The notes under the pieces: model-generated
Seen by the model: only the letters and a program-made list of their open reading frames with translations
What the model was told of the DNA's origin: nothing
Database searches by the model: none
Shown here: in pieces, positions 1 to 10,680 of the stretch
How positions within the stretch are numbered: the stretch's first letter is position 1
Layout of the letters: each line of letters begins with the position of its first letter
Position numbers and translations under genes: made by a program
Origin: Hygrophila difformis
Taxonomy: Eukaryota; Streptophyta; Magnoliopsida; Lamiales; Acanthaceae
Reading direction: 5' to 3'
NCBI GenBank assembly: GCA_030278955.1
Contig: JAOANR010000003.1
Location: forward strand, 60,815,628 to 60,879,627
DNA: 64,000 bases

Positions 1-620
1 CTTTGAGCCGCCACACCAAGTTTGACTCCAACATACAGCCCCATCCATTTCCCCTAATCCCATTAAACCGTAAACACACAAGATTAATACAAAGGGAGGA
101 AGGGAGAAGGGTGAGAACGCGAGTTGGAAGAGAGGGGATAGAAAGCGAGTTGGAAGAACGAAGGAAGGAATCGAAAATACTCGGCCTCCCACATTTCGAA
201 GCACCTCGCCGCTGGAAGAAAGGGCGAAGAACTGGAGAGGCAGAGGCCAGCCAAAGGGAGGAAGGGAGAAGGTCGAGCAACACCGAGCAAGGGAAAAAGG
301 TTAGAAGGGGTTCTAAACTGAAAGATTTTGAAGCAACAATTTGGCTCCAAGGAGGGCGACTAATCAATCCCAAGAATCGGGTATGGTGTTCATTTTTTAG
401 TGTTTGTATTTTTATTGTGACTGATGCTTGGAGAATGAGTTAGTTTAGGTAAGATGTAATTTTTGTTTTTGTTTTTTTTTTGTGTGAATTGTTGAATTTT
501 GGTTATAGGATTGTTTGGGAAAAATGGATTTGAATGTTGGCATTAGGTTTGTGAATGTAAATTACATATAATGTGTTTGATGAAATGATATAATGATTAT
601 GTTGGTTTAGAAGACTCAAA
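1..620. other. Purine-rich sequence left of the inverted repeat; no gene recognised
   Basis: A GA-rich stretch (about 85-340) contains a near-identical short word, gggaggaagggagaagg, at about 96 and again at about 256. It ends near 378 with a possible splice donor (GAATCG followed by GTATGG). A 146-codon open frame crosses it but is low-complexity (E/R/K-rich) and matches no family I know. It could be the 5' leader of the decayed Ulp1-like gene to the right, but nothing proves that. Confidence 0.25.
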
Positions 621-997
621 ATTGGGATGCATTGTCGTGATAACTGATCGACATAAGTGTTTTACTTAATTTGGTGAGAAAGGCTTGAAAGAATATGTGT
701 GGTGTAGCTTAGTATATTTTTTGGAACAAATGTGGAATGGATGTTTCATGTATGTATGGATACGTGTTGAGAAGAAAATGTAAGCTCGGCGCTGCTCAGC
801 AAAGTATCTACGGGATATTGTGGAAGAGGTGGATATCCGGTGGTCGGTAAGACAAAGAGAGGCTATAGAAGCCACCGGATTTGGCCATTTTAGAGAGTTG
901 ACCAAAGATAAGCGTTCCTCCCACGCTTGCAAGCGCTCCTTGAAAAGTTTGAACAGGCGATATAGAGCTTTGTACTGGGCGAAGGCATTAGGATAAT

Positions 998-3100
998 GTT
1001 CAGGGCCAAAGAGTTGTCATGTGTGCTTGGATTGAGACGCACATGACAATTTATTGATAAGTGGTTGGACCATGATTCTACTATATCAATGAAGTTCTTC
1101 GTGGCCAAGTGTGGCAATGTGGAGAAGAAGGAAATGGCAAAGGCTTTACGTGATTGGGCCGGAGAAGTTGATGGAAATGTGAGGTGTAGTCCCGGGGAGT
1201 ACGCAAGCATATACGTACTGCTTGTGTTTAATTGCCTATTGTTTCCCACTACCGAGTACACAACGCCTAAAATACCTATGGAATTACGCGGAGCACACAA
1301 CAATGGTGGGGGAGCATGCCTTGGGCCCGGCTGTTTACCCTTATTTGCTCGAGTCCATGGAAAGATTTGTGGAGGGGAAATCCTCATATTTGAGCAGTTG
1401 CACTGTTGGTCTATTGTATGGTGCTTACATCTAGGCATACTTTTATCGAAGGTTGCCAACGTTTGGCAGGCCAATAAACGTTTTGAGATTTCCAAGGGTC
1501 ATAAGATGGGTAGATAGAATTGGGAAGATTGAAGGGTGCCGGCAAGAACAACGAGAGGTGAGTAGGGCTGATGTGGTGCAGTTTATCCCAATGTTGAGGA
1601 GATAATGTTGTGTGAGCCGGCTAAGATTTTACCAGAGGTATGTTGTGTGAGATAATTATCTTTGTTAGATTTAGGTACATTGTTATTGTTCGTATTGAAA
1701 AAATGTTGGTTACCTACATGAAGGAATCGGAGGGGGTGAGCTGGAAAGAAATGTGGATGAGAATGGGGAAGAAGAACAAGCTACAATTGAGGCGGACGTT
1801 GGAGTGATGGGGGTTTTGATGAGGAAAGAGAGAAGGTGGTTGGGGAAGTGTTAGTTAAGCTACAGGATGTGTAAATGAATGTTGAAATGAGACTACCAAT
1901 GAAGGACTGAATAAGGAGGGATGCAGGGAAGATGTAGGGGATACGAAAGCAGAAGGACGAGGTAGGGGATGCAAATGTAGGTTTGAAAGAGAACGAAGAG
2001 AAGAGAGAAGTAGACATGAACGAAGTGGCAAAGTGGATAGATCGAAAAGTATGAGGGATCGAAAACCAAAGAAGAAGGACCCGGATTTCACAATCCCTAG
2101 ACCGGAGAAAAAAGAAAGCGACCCGGGACATTAGAAGAACCAGTATGACATCTACTACGTTATGATTAATTATTCCGAATGTAATTAATTTAATTGGATA
2201 GGCTAATATGGAATTATTGAATTTCGCAATTTGAGGTGGATAACTTGGACATAGCATCTATTGGGAATGAGGCCTTTGCTGCACCGCACAAGGGGAGACG
2301 GGATTGGTCTGGGCGGGATATTGTTGATGAAACGAGAAGGGCATTACTAGACAGGTTCATGGACAGCAAGTTGAAAGGGTAAATTATTAGTTACCATTAT
2401 AATTCATTATCTTCTTTGGGTTGATTGTGTTCTATATCTTGAATCTGTATGAAAATTGTGTGGGAGGGGGAGGGCGTTGCAATTTATATCATTGATGCTA
2501 CCTACTAGTCGTTAATTTATATCTTGCAATTTATATATCCGATGTGATTAATTTATTGACGAACGAGCCCCTATCTGGTTCTATCATTGATGCTACCTCC
2601 TAGTCGTTGTGTCGGAACACTTCCAAAGGTGAGAAGGTTCCCTTGTCGTGCGGTCTTCTTGAGCATGGTGAGGGTATTTATTATATATTGTAGTTGAGTG
2701 TTTACTAATTGTTTTTGATTAATTAGTCGTTTAATTTGTTTCAGTAAAACATTGAGAATGTGATGCACACATACTACCCAAAGACGAAAATAGATTGGAT
2801 CGAGCATGAATGTGAAGAACTTATAAAGTATATGGTGGGGTTTTGTGGGGAGCAGATACGCAAGATTAATGGGATCAAGGGTTCAAGCCATGTAAAGTAC
2901 ATCATATGCCCAATAAACGACGATACACTTTTTCATTGGTATATTGTGGTTCTGGACGTAAAGGATGGCGTGGTCAATGACCTGAATTCATTAAAATTGG
3001 ACGGATGCCCCGAATCATGACCAATAGAAAGAAGATTGTAAGTTCCCTTCAAGCATAAAACCGTGTATGGTATTCATTCATTCCAAAGTTGATTTCCTTA
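998..3100 (+). repeat. Left arm of a 4.7-kb inverted repeat
   Basis: This arm reads in reverse complement at 3144-5736. Matching landmarks are gttcagggccaaag (998) with the complement ending at 5736, the TTGGACCGAGC-like stretch at 2795 with 3425, and the region around the centre (3061-3100 with 3144-3185). The spacer is only about 43 bp (3101-3143). By eye the arms are mostly collinear with scattered substitutions. The left arm lacks about 90 bp that the right arm has near 5250-5345, and the right arm carries an extra MITE. Such a structure would fold into a long hairpin if transcribed. Confidence 0.9.
1065..3020 (+). pseudogene. Decayed Ulp1-like (C48) cysteine protease gene, left copy
   Basis: Three blocks in different frames are recognisable. 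At 1065-1517 there is an N-terminal region with a YVLLVFNCL core and, after a frameshift, a block with YLWNYAEH (from about 1222); this layout resembles the region that precedes the protease in plant Ulp1-like genes. At about 1700-2120 lies an acidic, charged linker. At 2760-3020 an open frame contains FHWYIVVLDVKDGVVNDLNSL, which is the His-containing core of Ulp1/SENP-type proteases. The catalytic His is present, but the usual Asp of the DS motif reads Asn, and the Cys-containing end is not seen. Frameshifts and stops separate the blocks, so this is a relic. Plant Ulp1-like genes are often captured and multiplied by Mutator-like elements (known), but no MULE ends were found here. Confidence 0.6.
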
Positions 3101-3199
3101 CGCAGTCAAAAAAATTACCTACCACAAAATGCACAACACAATATAAGGAAATCAACTTTGGAAAGAATGAATCCATACACGGTTTTATGCTTGAAGGGA

Positions 3200-5640
3200 A
3201 CTTACAATCTTTTTTCTCCTGGTATTCATTCGAGCATCCGTCCAATTTAATAAATTCAGGCCATAGACCATGCCATCCTCTACGTCCAGAACACCATATA
3301 CCAATCTTTTATCGGGCATACGATGTACTTTACTTGGTTTGAACCCTTGATCCCATTAATCTTGCCTATCTGCTCCCCAGAAAACCCCACCATATACATT
3401 ATAAGTTCTTAACATTCAAGCTCGGTCCAATCCATCTTCGTCTATGGGTAGTGTGTGTCCATCACATTCTCAATGTTTTGCTGAAACAAATTAAGCGACC
3501 AAATTAATAAAAAAAAACAATTAGTAAACACTCAACTACAATATATAATAAATACCCTCACCGTGGTCAACATGCTCAAGAAGACCGCACGACAAGGGAA
3601 ACTTTCTCGCCTTTGGGAGTGTTCCGACGCAACGATTAGTAGGTAGACATCAATGATAGAACCATACAGGGGCTCGTTTGTCAATAAATTAATCACATCG
3701 GATATATAAACCGCAACGCCCTCCCCTTCCACACAATCTTTCTACAGATTCAAGATACAGAACACAATCAACACCATAAAAAAGATAATGAATTATAATG
3801 GTAACTAATAATATGACACATATTACTCCCTCCTTCCCATTTATTGTGTCTCATTTCTTTTGGGCATGGTATTTTATGTAGGATAGTTAGTATTTAATGT
3901 AAGGGTAGATTAATGTTTAAAGTGGGGGTAAATTAGGAATTTATGTGATGTGATTGTATTGAATTTGAACTTTTTAAATGATTTATTTATGTGTGATGTG
4001 ATGGTTCTGAGTTTGAATTTATTAATGGTAGTGTGTTTGAAATTTAAATATATTTATTTATTGATGTGATGTGATGAGAGTAAGTTGAATGATTTATGTT
4101 AATTATTTCTTAAAATGGAAATGAGACAAAAGACTTGGAACAGACAAAACAGGAAAGTGTGATATAAATAATGGGACGGACGGAGTATTATTTACCGTTT
4201 CAATTCGACGCCTATGAACCTGTCTAGTAATGCCCACCTCGTTTTATCAACAATATCCTGCCCAAGCCAATCCCGTCTCCCCTTGTGCGGCGCAACAAAG
4301 GCCTCATCCTCAATCGATGTTATGTCCAAGACTCCAAGTCATCTACCTCAAACTGCGAAATTCAATAATCCATATTAGCATATCCAATTAATTAATTACA
4401 TTTCAAATAAGTAAATATAACGTAGAAGACGTGCCTTACCGTTTCTTCTAATGTCGCGGGTCGCTTTCTTTTTTTCTCCAGACTAGGGGTAGTGAAATTC
4501 GGGTCTTCTTCTTTGGTTTCCAATCCCTCCTACTTTGCACATTCTTCACCAAGGACGAGCAAATCCTCTTGTCTACCCCTGGAATGCCATCCACTTGCCT
4601 TTTCTCCCCTGTCTCGTCCGCGCCTAGTTCGTTCTCTTTCAAACCTACATTTGCATCCCCTACCTCGTCCTCCTGCTTTTGCATCCCCTTACATCTTCCC
4701 TACATCCCTCCTTATTCAATCCTTCTTTGGTAGCCCACATTTCAACATTCATTTCCACATTTTCTAGCCCAACCAGCACTTCCCAAACCACCTCCTCTCT
4801 TTCCTCATCAAAACCCGCATCCACACCTGTCATAACCACCTCTTCCAATCCATGGCCATCCTCCATCAATTCAACGTCCGGCTCAGTTGTAGCTTGCTCT
4901 TCTTCCCCCTTCTCCTCCACATTCTTTTCCAACTCACCCCCCTCCGTTTCCTTCATGTAGGCAACCAACATTTTTTCAATATGAACAACAACAATGTACC
5001 AAAATCTAAAAAAAAATAATTAAATTTTCAATTCAACATACAACTGGTAAAATCTTAGCCGGCTCACACAACATTATCTCCTCAAACATTGCGATAAACC
5101 GCAACACATCAGCCCTATTCACCTCCCGTAGTTCTTGCCGGCACCCTTCAATCTTCCCGATTCTATCTACCCATCTTGTGATCCTTGAAAATCTCAAAAC
5201 ATGTATTGGTTTGCCAAACTTTGGCAACATCTCGTAAAACCATGCCTAAAGTACATAGGATAATTAACAGGTCTAGCTTAACTCCGCATCGTACAATATA
5301 TGCCAATGTTAATGTTAAATCTTTAACACAATAAAACTTACCAATAGACCAATGGTGCAATCGCTCATATATGAGGATTTCCCCTCCACAAATCCTTCCT
5401 TCCATGGACTCGAGCAAATAAGAGTACACAGCCGGGCTCCTCCCCCATCATTGTGTGCTCCGCGTAATTCCATAGGTATTTAGGCGTTGTGTACCCGATA
5501 GTGGGAAGCACTAGGCAATTAAACACAACCAATATGTATATGCTTGCGTACTCTTTGGGACTATACCTCTCGTTGCCATCTACTTCTCTGGCCAAATCAC
5601 GTAAAGCCTTTCCAATTTCGTTCCTCTTCACATCACCACC
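3200..5640 (-). pseudogene. Decayed Ulp1-like (C48) protease gene, right copy
   Basis: Reading leftward on the minus strand: at 5365-5631 an open frame with YASIYILVVFNCL and TTPKYLWNYAEH, the same N-terminal block as the left copy; at 5033-5230 a block containing LRFSRITRWVDRIGKIEGC; at 4448-4971 two overlapping frames for an acidic E/D/K-rich linker; then the protease region near 3440-3230. Here the protease is worse than on the left: in the frame equivalent to the left copy there are stop codons near 3446 and 3415, and a deletion removes the segment with the catalytic His. A GTAAGT-type donor near 5340 suggests the extra 90 bp is an intron. No function is expected from this copy. Confidence 0.55.
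3836..4185. mobile_element. Stowaway-type MITE inside the right arm
   Basis: Terminal inverted repeats CTCCCTCCTTCCCATTTAT and ATAATGGGACGGACGGAG are flanked by TA on both sides, as expected for Tc1/mariner-derived Stowaway elements. The matching spot in the left arm (near 2390) has no insertion, so it arrived after the two arms were formed. Confidence 0.85.
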
Positions 5641-5772
5641 TTCATCGATATAGTAGAAACATGGTCCAACCGCTTGTCAATAAACTGTCCTACGTGCCTC
5701 AATCCAAGCACACATAACAGTTCTTTGGCCCTGAACTCTATCACAATTTGAAATAGAATTGTGTGTTATCGA

Positions 5773-5956
5773 TTTTTTTTTTTTGCTGAACAATCTATAC
5801 AGGCTAGGAAGAGGGAGATGGGAACCTATGCCACACAAAATATAAAAAGATAAAGGGGAGTGATAGAAGGCCGGGTGGGGAATCGAACCCCAAACTAAAG
5901 GTTGGAACTTGGGAGTTAGGGGACTTGATCAAGTAGTCAAGTCCTCATCTCCTATT
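5773..5956 (-). mobile_element. tRNA-derived SINE, family 1
   Basis: Read on the minus strand it has a tRNA-like head with box A (aagtggttaag-like) and box B (GGTTCGATTCC in the family), a body with tgtggcatgggctccc and cctagcctgtacaggctgttcagc-like text, and a poly(A) tail (poly(T) at 5773). A target-site duplication tgtgttatcga is present at 5762-5772 and 5957-5967. About ten relatives occur in this window. Confidence 0.85.
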
Positions 5957-5967
5957 TGTGTTATCGA

Positions 5968-6312
5968 CTATTGAAATATTGTTAGAATCTATATTGGACT
6001 TCTATTAATATGTTTTATTTTTTGCAATGTGAATTGAAAATTCCAAAATAAATGTCCATATAAGAAGAGCGCAGCTAAATAAGTATATTGTTAAGTGTTA
6101 AAGGACAAACAAATACTTCCTACTGAATATTTTAGGGTTAGCCTTTGTAGTATTACAATTAAAGTAAGTTTTCTTTTTGGAAATAACCTATTCGACAAAC
6201 TATAAAAAGTCCAAACAATTTTATTTTACTTTCTTGTCTTCTATTTACTTTCCCAGGATATTTTATTCAATAAATGAAATTATAGCGTTTAAAAATAACT
6301 AGTACTACCCCG
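5968..6312. other. AT-rich intergenic sequence, nothing recognised
   Basis: No open frame of note, no repeat structure and no RNA gene seen. Confidence 0.5.
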
Positions 6313-6525
6313 GGTTGATGATGAGAATGTTTGGGAGTGAGCGAATCTCGAAATCTGTTAGCAGATCGCATATTCAAATAGAAGATTGTTTCACAATTCT
6401 CTCTTCGAAATCGCTATTCTATACCGGATCCGCTAACTCCAAAAAATTCCCGATATGTGATAGCAATCAATAGAATATAGTTCGCATGATATGTGATAGC
6501 GATCAATAAGAATATAGTTCACATA
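6313..6525. repeat. Relic of a GATTT/CGGATC word element plus a 37-bp tandem duplication
   Basis: 6318-6440 starts with tgtttgggag and contains agcgaatctcgaaatctg and accggatccgctaactcc. It is related to the small palindromic element at 20415-20534. Directly after it, a unit of about 37 bp (gatatgtgatagc..atatagttc.cat) is repeated twice at about 6453-6525 with few differences. Confidence 0.5.
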
Positions 6526-6727
6526 AAAAGATACTAAAATATTGAAATATAATACTGCTCGGTCTGTTGACGAATACAAAATAACACACAACCAAATGTG
6601 TTTGAATTTTTTATGAAATAATTTTTATTCGCCAAAATATTTCGCCCAACAATTCTGTATATAATTAATTCACAACAATTAAACATGAAATATTAGTTGT
6701 TCAAATTTAAATTATTAACTCTCAAAT

Positions 6728-6910
6728 AGTTTTTTTGGGTGAATAACAGCGTATTCTCAGGTCTCATTGGACCCAAGACTAATCCCTCGAGAATTGGGTG
6801 GGCATTGAAGGATTGTCTATCTCAAAGCAGAATTCTGCATACACAAAGGCTTGAACACGAGACCTTTGCTTAAGCTGCCATAGCCCCATACCATTCAGGC
6901 CAACTGCGTT
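6728..6910 (-). mobile_element. tRNA-derived SINE, family 2
   Basis: Its minus strand begins with a head like aggcctgagtggtatgggg (box A) and ggttcgagcc (box B, degenerate here), then tatgcagaattctgctttg and ggattagtcttgggtcc, and ends near poly(A). The same family is at 14115-14160 (3' fragment), 37985-38115, 45112-45235 and 49500-49672. A second partial head lies at 6948-6975. Confidence 0.75.
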
Positions 6911-7020
6911 TGGTAATATTCATCCAATATTTAGCGCAAATAATGTATTTAGCCTCATACCACTCAGACCAACTCCCAAATAATATAAACAATAGTGATT
7001 ATATAAATGTATAATATTTA

Positions 7021-7312
7021 TCCAATATTTAGCCCAAATATTATATCAGTTCACCAAAAATTACGATTACAGCAAATATTTTTATAAAGTTTGAACATCC
7101 GATTTCTTAAAGTTTAATTATTTTAAATTTTATTTTCTTTACCAAGATTAAGTTGAATTTTGTATGAAATGTTCAATTTTAAAGCTTTTGTAATGATTTA
7201 CTTTTATTTTACATTTAATTATTTTTTTTAATTAAAAAGAATCAAATGTTAGAAAATCTTCCTGGTTGATCTTTTTGTTAGAAAATACTAGTATAATTTT
7301 AATATTACTAAC
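7021..7312. other. AT-rich intergenic sequence
   Basis: No gene or repeat structure recognised. Confidence 0.4.
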
Positions 7313-7926
7313 CTGAATACTAGAATGCTCTCCCTTCCATTCCAATCGCTTCCTGAGCAAATTAAATGTTGCTCACCCATTTCTACAAAAGCAGACCTCA
7401 TGTGAGTAGTGAGTACTAAACCAAATGAAATGTGACTATATTTATTACATACTTTCGATAAAATTAAGTTCAATTTAAATAATGTTGTGGAATATATGCT
7501 TATTAGCTATTAGATTAATTAGATAGTATTGATATTCAAGAGAAAGAGAAAGATGGAGAAAGAAATGAATGATGGAGTATTTTGGTATCTATATGATGAA
7601 ATAAAGAAAAATATATTAACTATGATCTAACAAGAGATACTGGAGACTGGAGTGGAAGAGAGACAGATATATTAATTTGATTACAATGATCAATATATAT
7701 ATAGGGAAAAGGAAAAGTCATAGCCGCCCACGTTTATGAAATGATAATTGATAATGCATCCAAATCCTCTGTATGTCCACTGTGTGTTGATTATTATCAC
7801 AAATAATAAAAAGTTTCAAAAAATCAAAGGGGGTCATTGTTTGGTGGAAATGAGGGAGTACTAACCTGGATGCTCTATCTGTCTCAAAGGCGTCATTGGG
7901 CCATACAATCAGTATCTCATCTTATC
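7313..7926 (-). pseudogene. Two possible exons of an unrecognised gene
   Basis: On the minus strand, 7313-7382 reads MGEQHLICSGSDWNGRESIL.. and is followed by CAG/GTTAGTA. 7866-7926 reads EILIVWPNDAFETDRAS and is also followed by CAG/GTTAGTA. Both have plausible AG acceptors, and their composition is protein-like compared with their surroundings. The phases of the two pieces do not join directly, so either a missing exon lies between them or the gene is dead. I do not recognise the family. Confidence 0.25.
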
Positions 7927-8149
7927 TGTGTCAACACAAGAGAACTGAAGACAAAATAAAGGAACACAGCAAATCATTGGGAAAAACAAATAATCAAAGC
8001 TACACAAACTGCAACATTATTCAAACTCAGTAAACCAAAAGGAACAAACAGATGCATACATGAACATTAAAAGACGGAAGAGGCAAAAGTTCACTGTCGA
8101 AGTACTAAAACTTACAGTTCATTGTTGTTTGAAATTGTAAACAATTACG

Positions 8150-8660
8150 GACTAATGACGAACGACTGTCGTATGGCTCAGTGCCTCAGTCCCTCCGCCA
8201 TTGCAGAATCGACCCTCTTTGAAAATTAGAATGATAGGGAAAAAAACTGGGAGACTGAAAGAAATGATAGTCGTTTTTCACTTGATATTATCTAGCCTGG
8301 TCAAGTCCTCTTGTTTGAAACAAAGGATATCGTCCCAAGTTAAGAGGAATTTCTACACACCTCATAAAATCAATTTCTTCATGTATACTATAGATGACTA
8401 CACTATATAGCCTATATAGACGAAGAAACGAGAGGCAAAAAAGAAGGGGAGGACTGAAACCTTCCTGAATGAACACACTCACTGTCTGTTAGCTTTGTAC
8501 AGTTACTCCACCTTGTTTTCTCGAATGAGGCCTCCCATTACAATTTCTGCCATAAATGAAACGAACAAACTCATGTCAGGCATCAAATAGTTTATTGAAG
8601 TGGAAGAATGCATACATGGCCTTCAACAGTTCAACCTCCAAGGCATTTCATCTTCTTCGG
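8150..8660 (-). pseudogene. Protein-like fragments on the minus strand, gene remnant or non-coding exons
   Basis: Reading the minus strand downward from 8660, short protein-like stretches are seen: EVELLKAMYAFFHFNKLFDA before a stop (about 8575-8640), MPDMSLFVSFMAEIVMGG in an overlapping frame, and MRCVEIPLNLGRYPLFQTRG near 8300-8370. About 8163-8220 contains GRFCNGGGTEALSHTTVVRH followed by a stop. None is long, and they lie in different frames. Together with 7313-7926 they could be the remains of one multi-exon gene. RNA evidence would be needed, and I assign no function. Confidence 0.15.
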
Positions 8661-8879
8661 CAGAAAATAGAGGGAAAAAACAAACAAGGGTCAAGATTCG
8701 CATAGAAAATGAAACTTTAACATTTCCTAATTTCCAATGTCTGTATAAAATGGGAAGAAAGCAAGCAATGTTACTACTTACTAATCATAAGATTCTGATT
8801 AATTAATCTAAAATATATGATGCAAGAGTACTTCCAAAGAATCAAACATGAGAAGTTGAGTACACATGACACTATAGAA

Positions 8880-9368
8880 AGTTGCTAAATTTAATATTCC
8901 TCTTCAATTACATCAGTATCTATTACTATACCAATCGGAATAACTATAGATTCTTAACTGGGAATTGGCGTAAAACTCTATGACAACTAACATAATTATG
9001 CAGCATACAGAAATTGAAACCCAATACATCAAATGTTAACACCACAATATCATAGTGTACATTAGTTTATAGTAAACTCGAAAGCAAAGTACATCTTATA
9101 TAAATATAATGACCAAAGACAGGGCACACAACAAGACAAATGATGGCATTCTTTCTGTACACTAGCCTTGACAGTGATCTAAATGACTCTCATTCTTTGA
9201 TCGATTACTCAAAATAAGATGAGGACGAAAGCCCATCAATTAAAATAAAAGATGCAATATACCACAGGATAGGACTTCACATAAGTCTAGAAAGGACTTT
9301 GGAAAGTATCGAGGATTTAACAACTTAGGTTTTAGCATCCATTGTACGAAAAACTAAGACCAACAGAA
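8880..9368. other. Intergenic sequence before the copia element
   Basis: Nothing recognised. The five bases just before the LTR (cagaa, 9364-9368) would be the target duplication, but the other side is lost in the gap. Confidence 0.4.
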
Positions 9369-9812
9369 TGTTGAGATCCCTCCTAACTTGAAGCTTCTAG
9401 AATGACCTACAATATTCATGAACTACCTAGCATGATCTTCTCCAATCCTAGTGAGTTCTAGAGATATCTAAACTATTCTACACTAGTCCACATTCTATAG
9501 GATTCTAGATTTGTATAGAAATGTTCTAGAATACTCCATAGGCTAGTATAAATAGAGGGATAGTGGTCATTTGCACAACCAACCACAACACAATCACAAG
9601 CACACAATCACAACCACAACACCAAGAGTTGTAAGAGTTGTAAGTGTTGAAGAGTGATCAATAAAAGCTCTTTCTTCCTTTGAAGATCTATATTCATCTT
9701 TGAGAGTTTTCCTCATCCTTGAGAGAGAGTGCCACTATTATAGTGAGGATATCCAACACTTGCACACACACTTGGGAAAGAATTCCGCTGCTAATACGTG
9801 TTCTTCCCAACA
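9369..9812 (+). repeat. 5' LTR of the copia element
   Basis: 444 bp, starting TGTTGAG and ending CCCAACA (inverted TGTTG/CAACA). A TATA box, TATAAATA, lies at 9547-9554. Downstream are CACAAC-rich repeats and an R/U5-like region with polyadenylation-like aataaa (9659). The end is placed three bases before the primer-binding site. Confidence 0.8.
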
Positions 9813-9815
9813 AAG

Positions 9816-9827
9816 TGGTATCAGAGC
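9816..9827 (+). promoter_or_regulatory. Primer-binding site for initiator tRNA-Met
   Basis: TGGTATCAGAGC is the standard plant copia PBS, complementary to the 3' end of the initiator Met tRNA. It sits 3 nt inside the LTR. Confidence 0.9.
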
Positions 9828-9863
9828 CTCGTTCGTTGAAGCCATCACCCTGCTAGGTTGACG

Positions 9864-10680
9864 ATGGAAGGTGTTGTGATGCACGATGGTGATATGTTCA
9901 AGCTCACAGCCGACAACTACTCCTATTGGAAGCCGATGATGGAGGATCATTTATACTGCAAGGATCTGTACGAGCCTATCAAGAATGAGAAGAAGCCGGA
10001 GGGCAAGAAAGATGCCGAATGGGATCTCTTGAATAGGAAAGCAGTCGCAATGATCCGTAAGTACATCGATCGAAGTTTGTTTGAGCATGTTTCCACCTAC
10101 ACTAATGCATATGAATTATGGACCAAACTAGAGTCCATGATTCAAAAGAAGACACCTCGGAACAAAGCTCATTTGGTTCGTCGGTTGGTGAAGTTGGAAT
10201 ACAAGGATGGCCAGAGCATGATTGAGCACTTGAATACCTTCAAAGGTCTTGTGAATCAACTCACAAAGATCGAGATGAAGGTTGATGATGAGTTGCATGC
10301 TCTATTGCTACTCAGCTCCTTGCCGGAGAGTTGGGACACGCTTGTTGTTACTCTTAGCAACTCGTGTCTAGAGGGAAAGCTAACTATGGATATAGTTGCT
10401 GATAGCCTGCTTAATGAAGAAGCCCGGAGGAAGGAGCGAGGAGACTCTACACACTACGAGGCCAATGTTATGGAGAACCGAGGGAGAATCGAGACCCGTG
10501 GAAGAAGCGTCAATCGAAGCCGAGATAGATCCAGGGGCCATTCCAAGTCACGCACGAGGGTCACCTGCTACTATTGCGGCGAAGGTCGGGCATATGAAAT
10601 CAGAATGCCGGAATCTCAAACGCGACCTGAGGAACGGGCTTGTCAAGCAAGACTCAATAGAGCCAAGGAAGAACGAAGAT
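9864..10680 (+). pseudogene. copia gag, frameshifted in the zinc knuckle
   Basis: The first ATG after the PBS is at 9864 (MEGVVMHDG..). The protein has the copia gag (UBN2/DUF4219-like) fold features: KLTADNYSYWKPMMEDHLY near the start, YELWTKLESM, and LPESWDTLVVTLSN. The CCHC zinc knuckle begins CYYCG, but one extra base at about 10580 throws the frame, so the GHMKSEC half is read only in the next frame. This gag would normally be fused to pol. The knuckle binds RNA during packaging, so the shift alone would disable the element. Confidence 0.85.

Larger units (their letters stand above)
3144..5736 (-). repeat. Right arm of the 4.7-kb inverted repeat
   Basis: This is the reverse complement of 998-3100. 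It is longer because a 350-bp Stowaway MITE (3836-4185) was inserted and because it keeps about 90 bp near 5250-5345 that are missing on the left. Homology stops abruptly at 5736, and a SINE insertion follows within 40 bp. Confidence 0.9.

Noticed and set aside
3..443. 146-codon open frame at the left edge
   Set aside because: Low-complexity E/R/K-rich translation of a purine-rich stretch, with no family features.
2760..3020. Functional SUMO protease gene
   Set aside because: The conserved Asp position reads Asn, the Cys region is missing, and upstream blocks are frameshifted.
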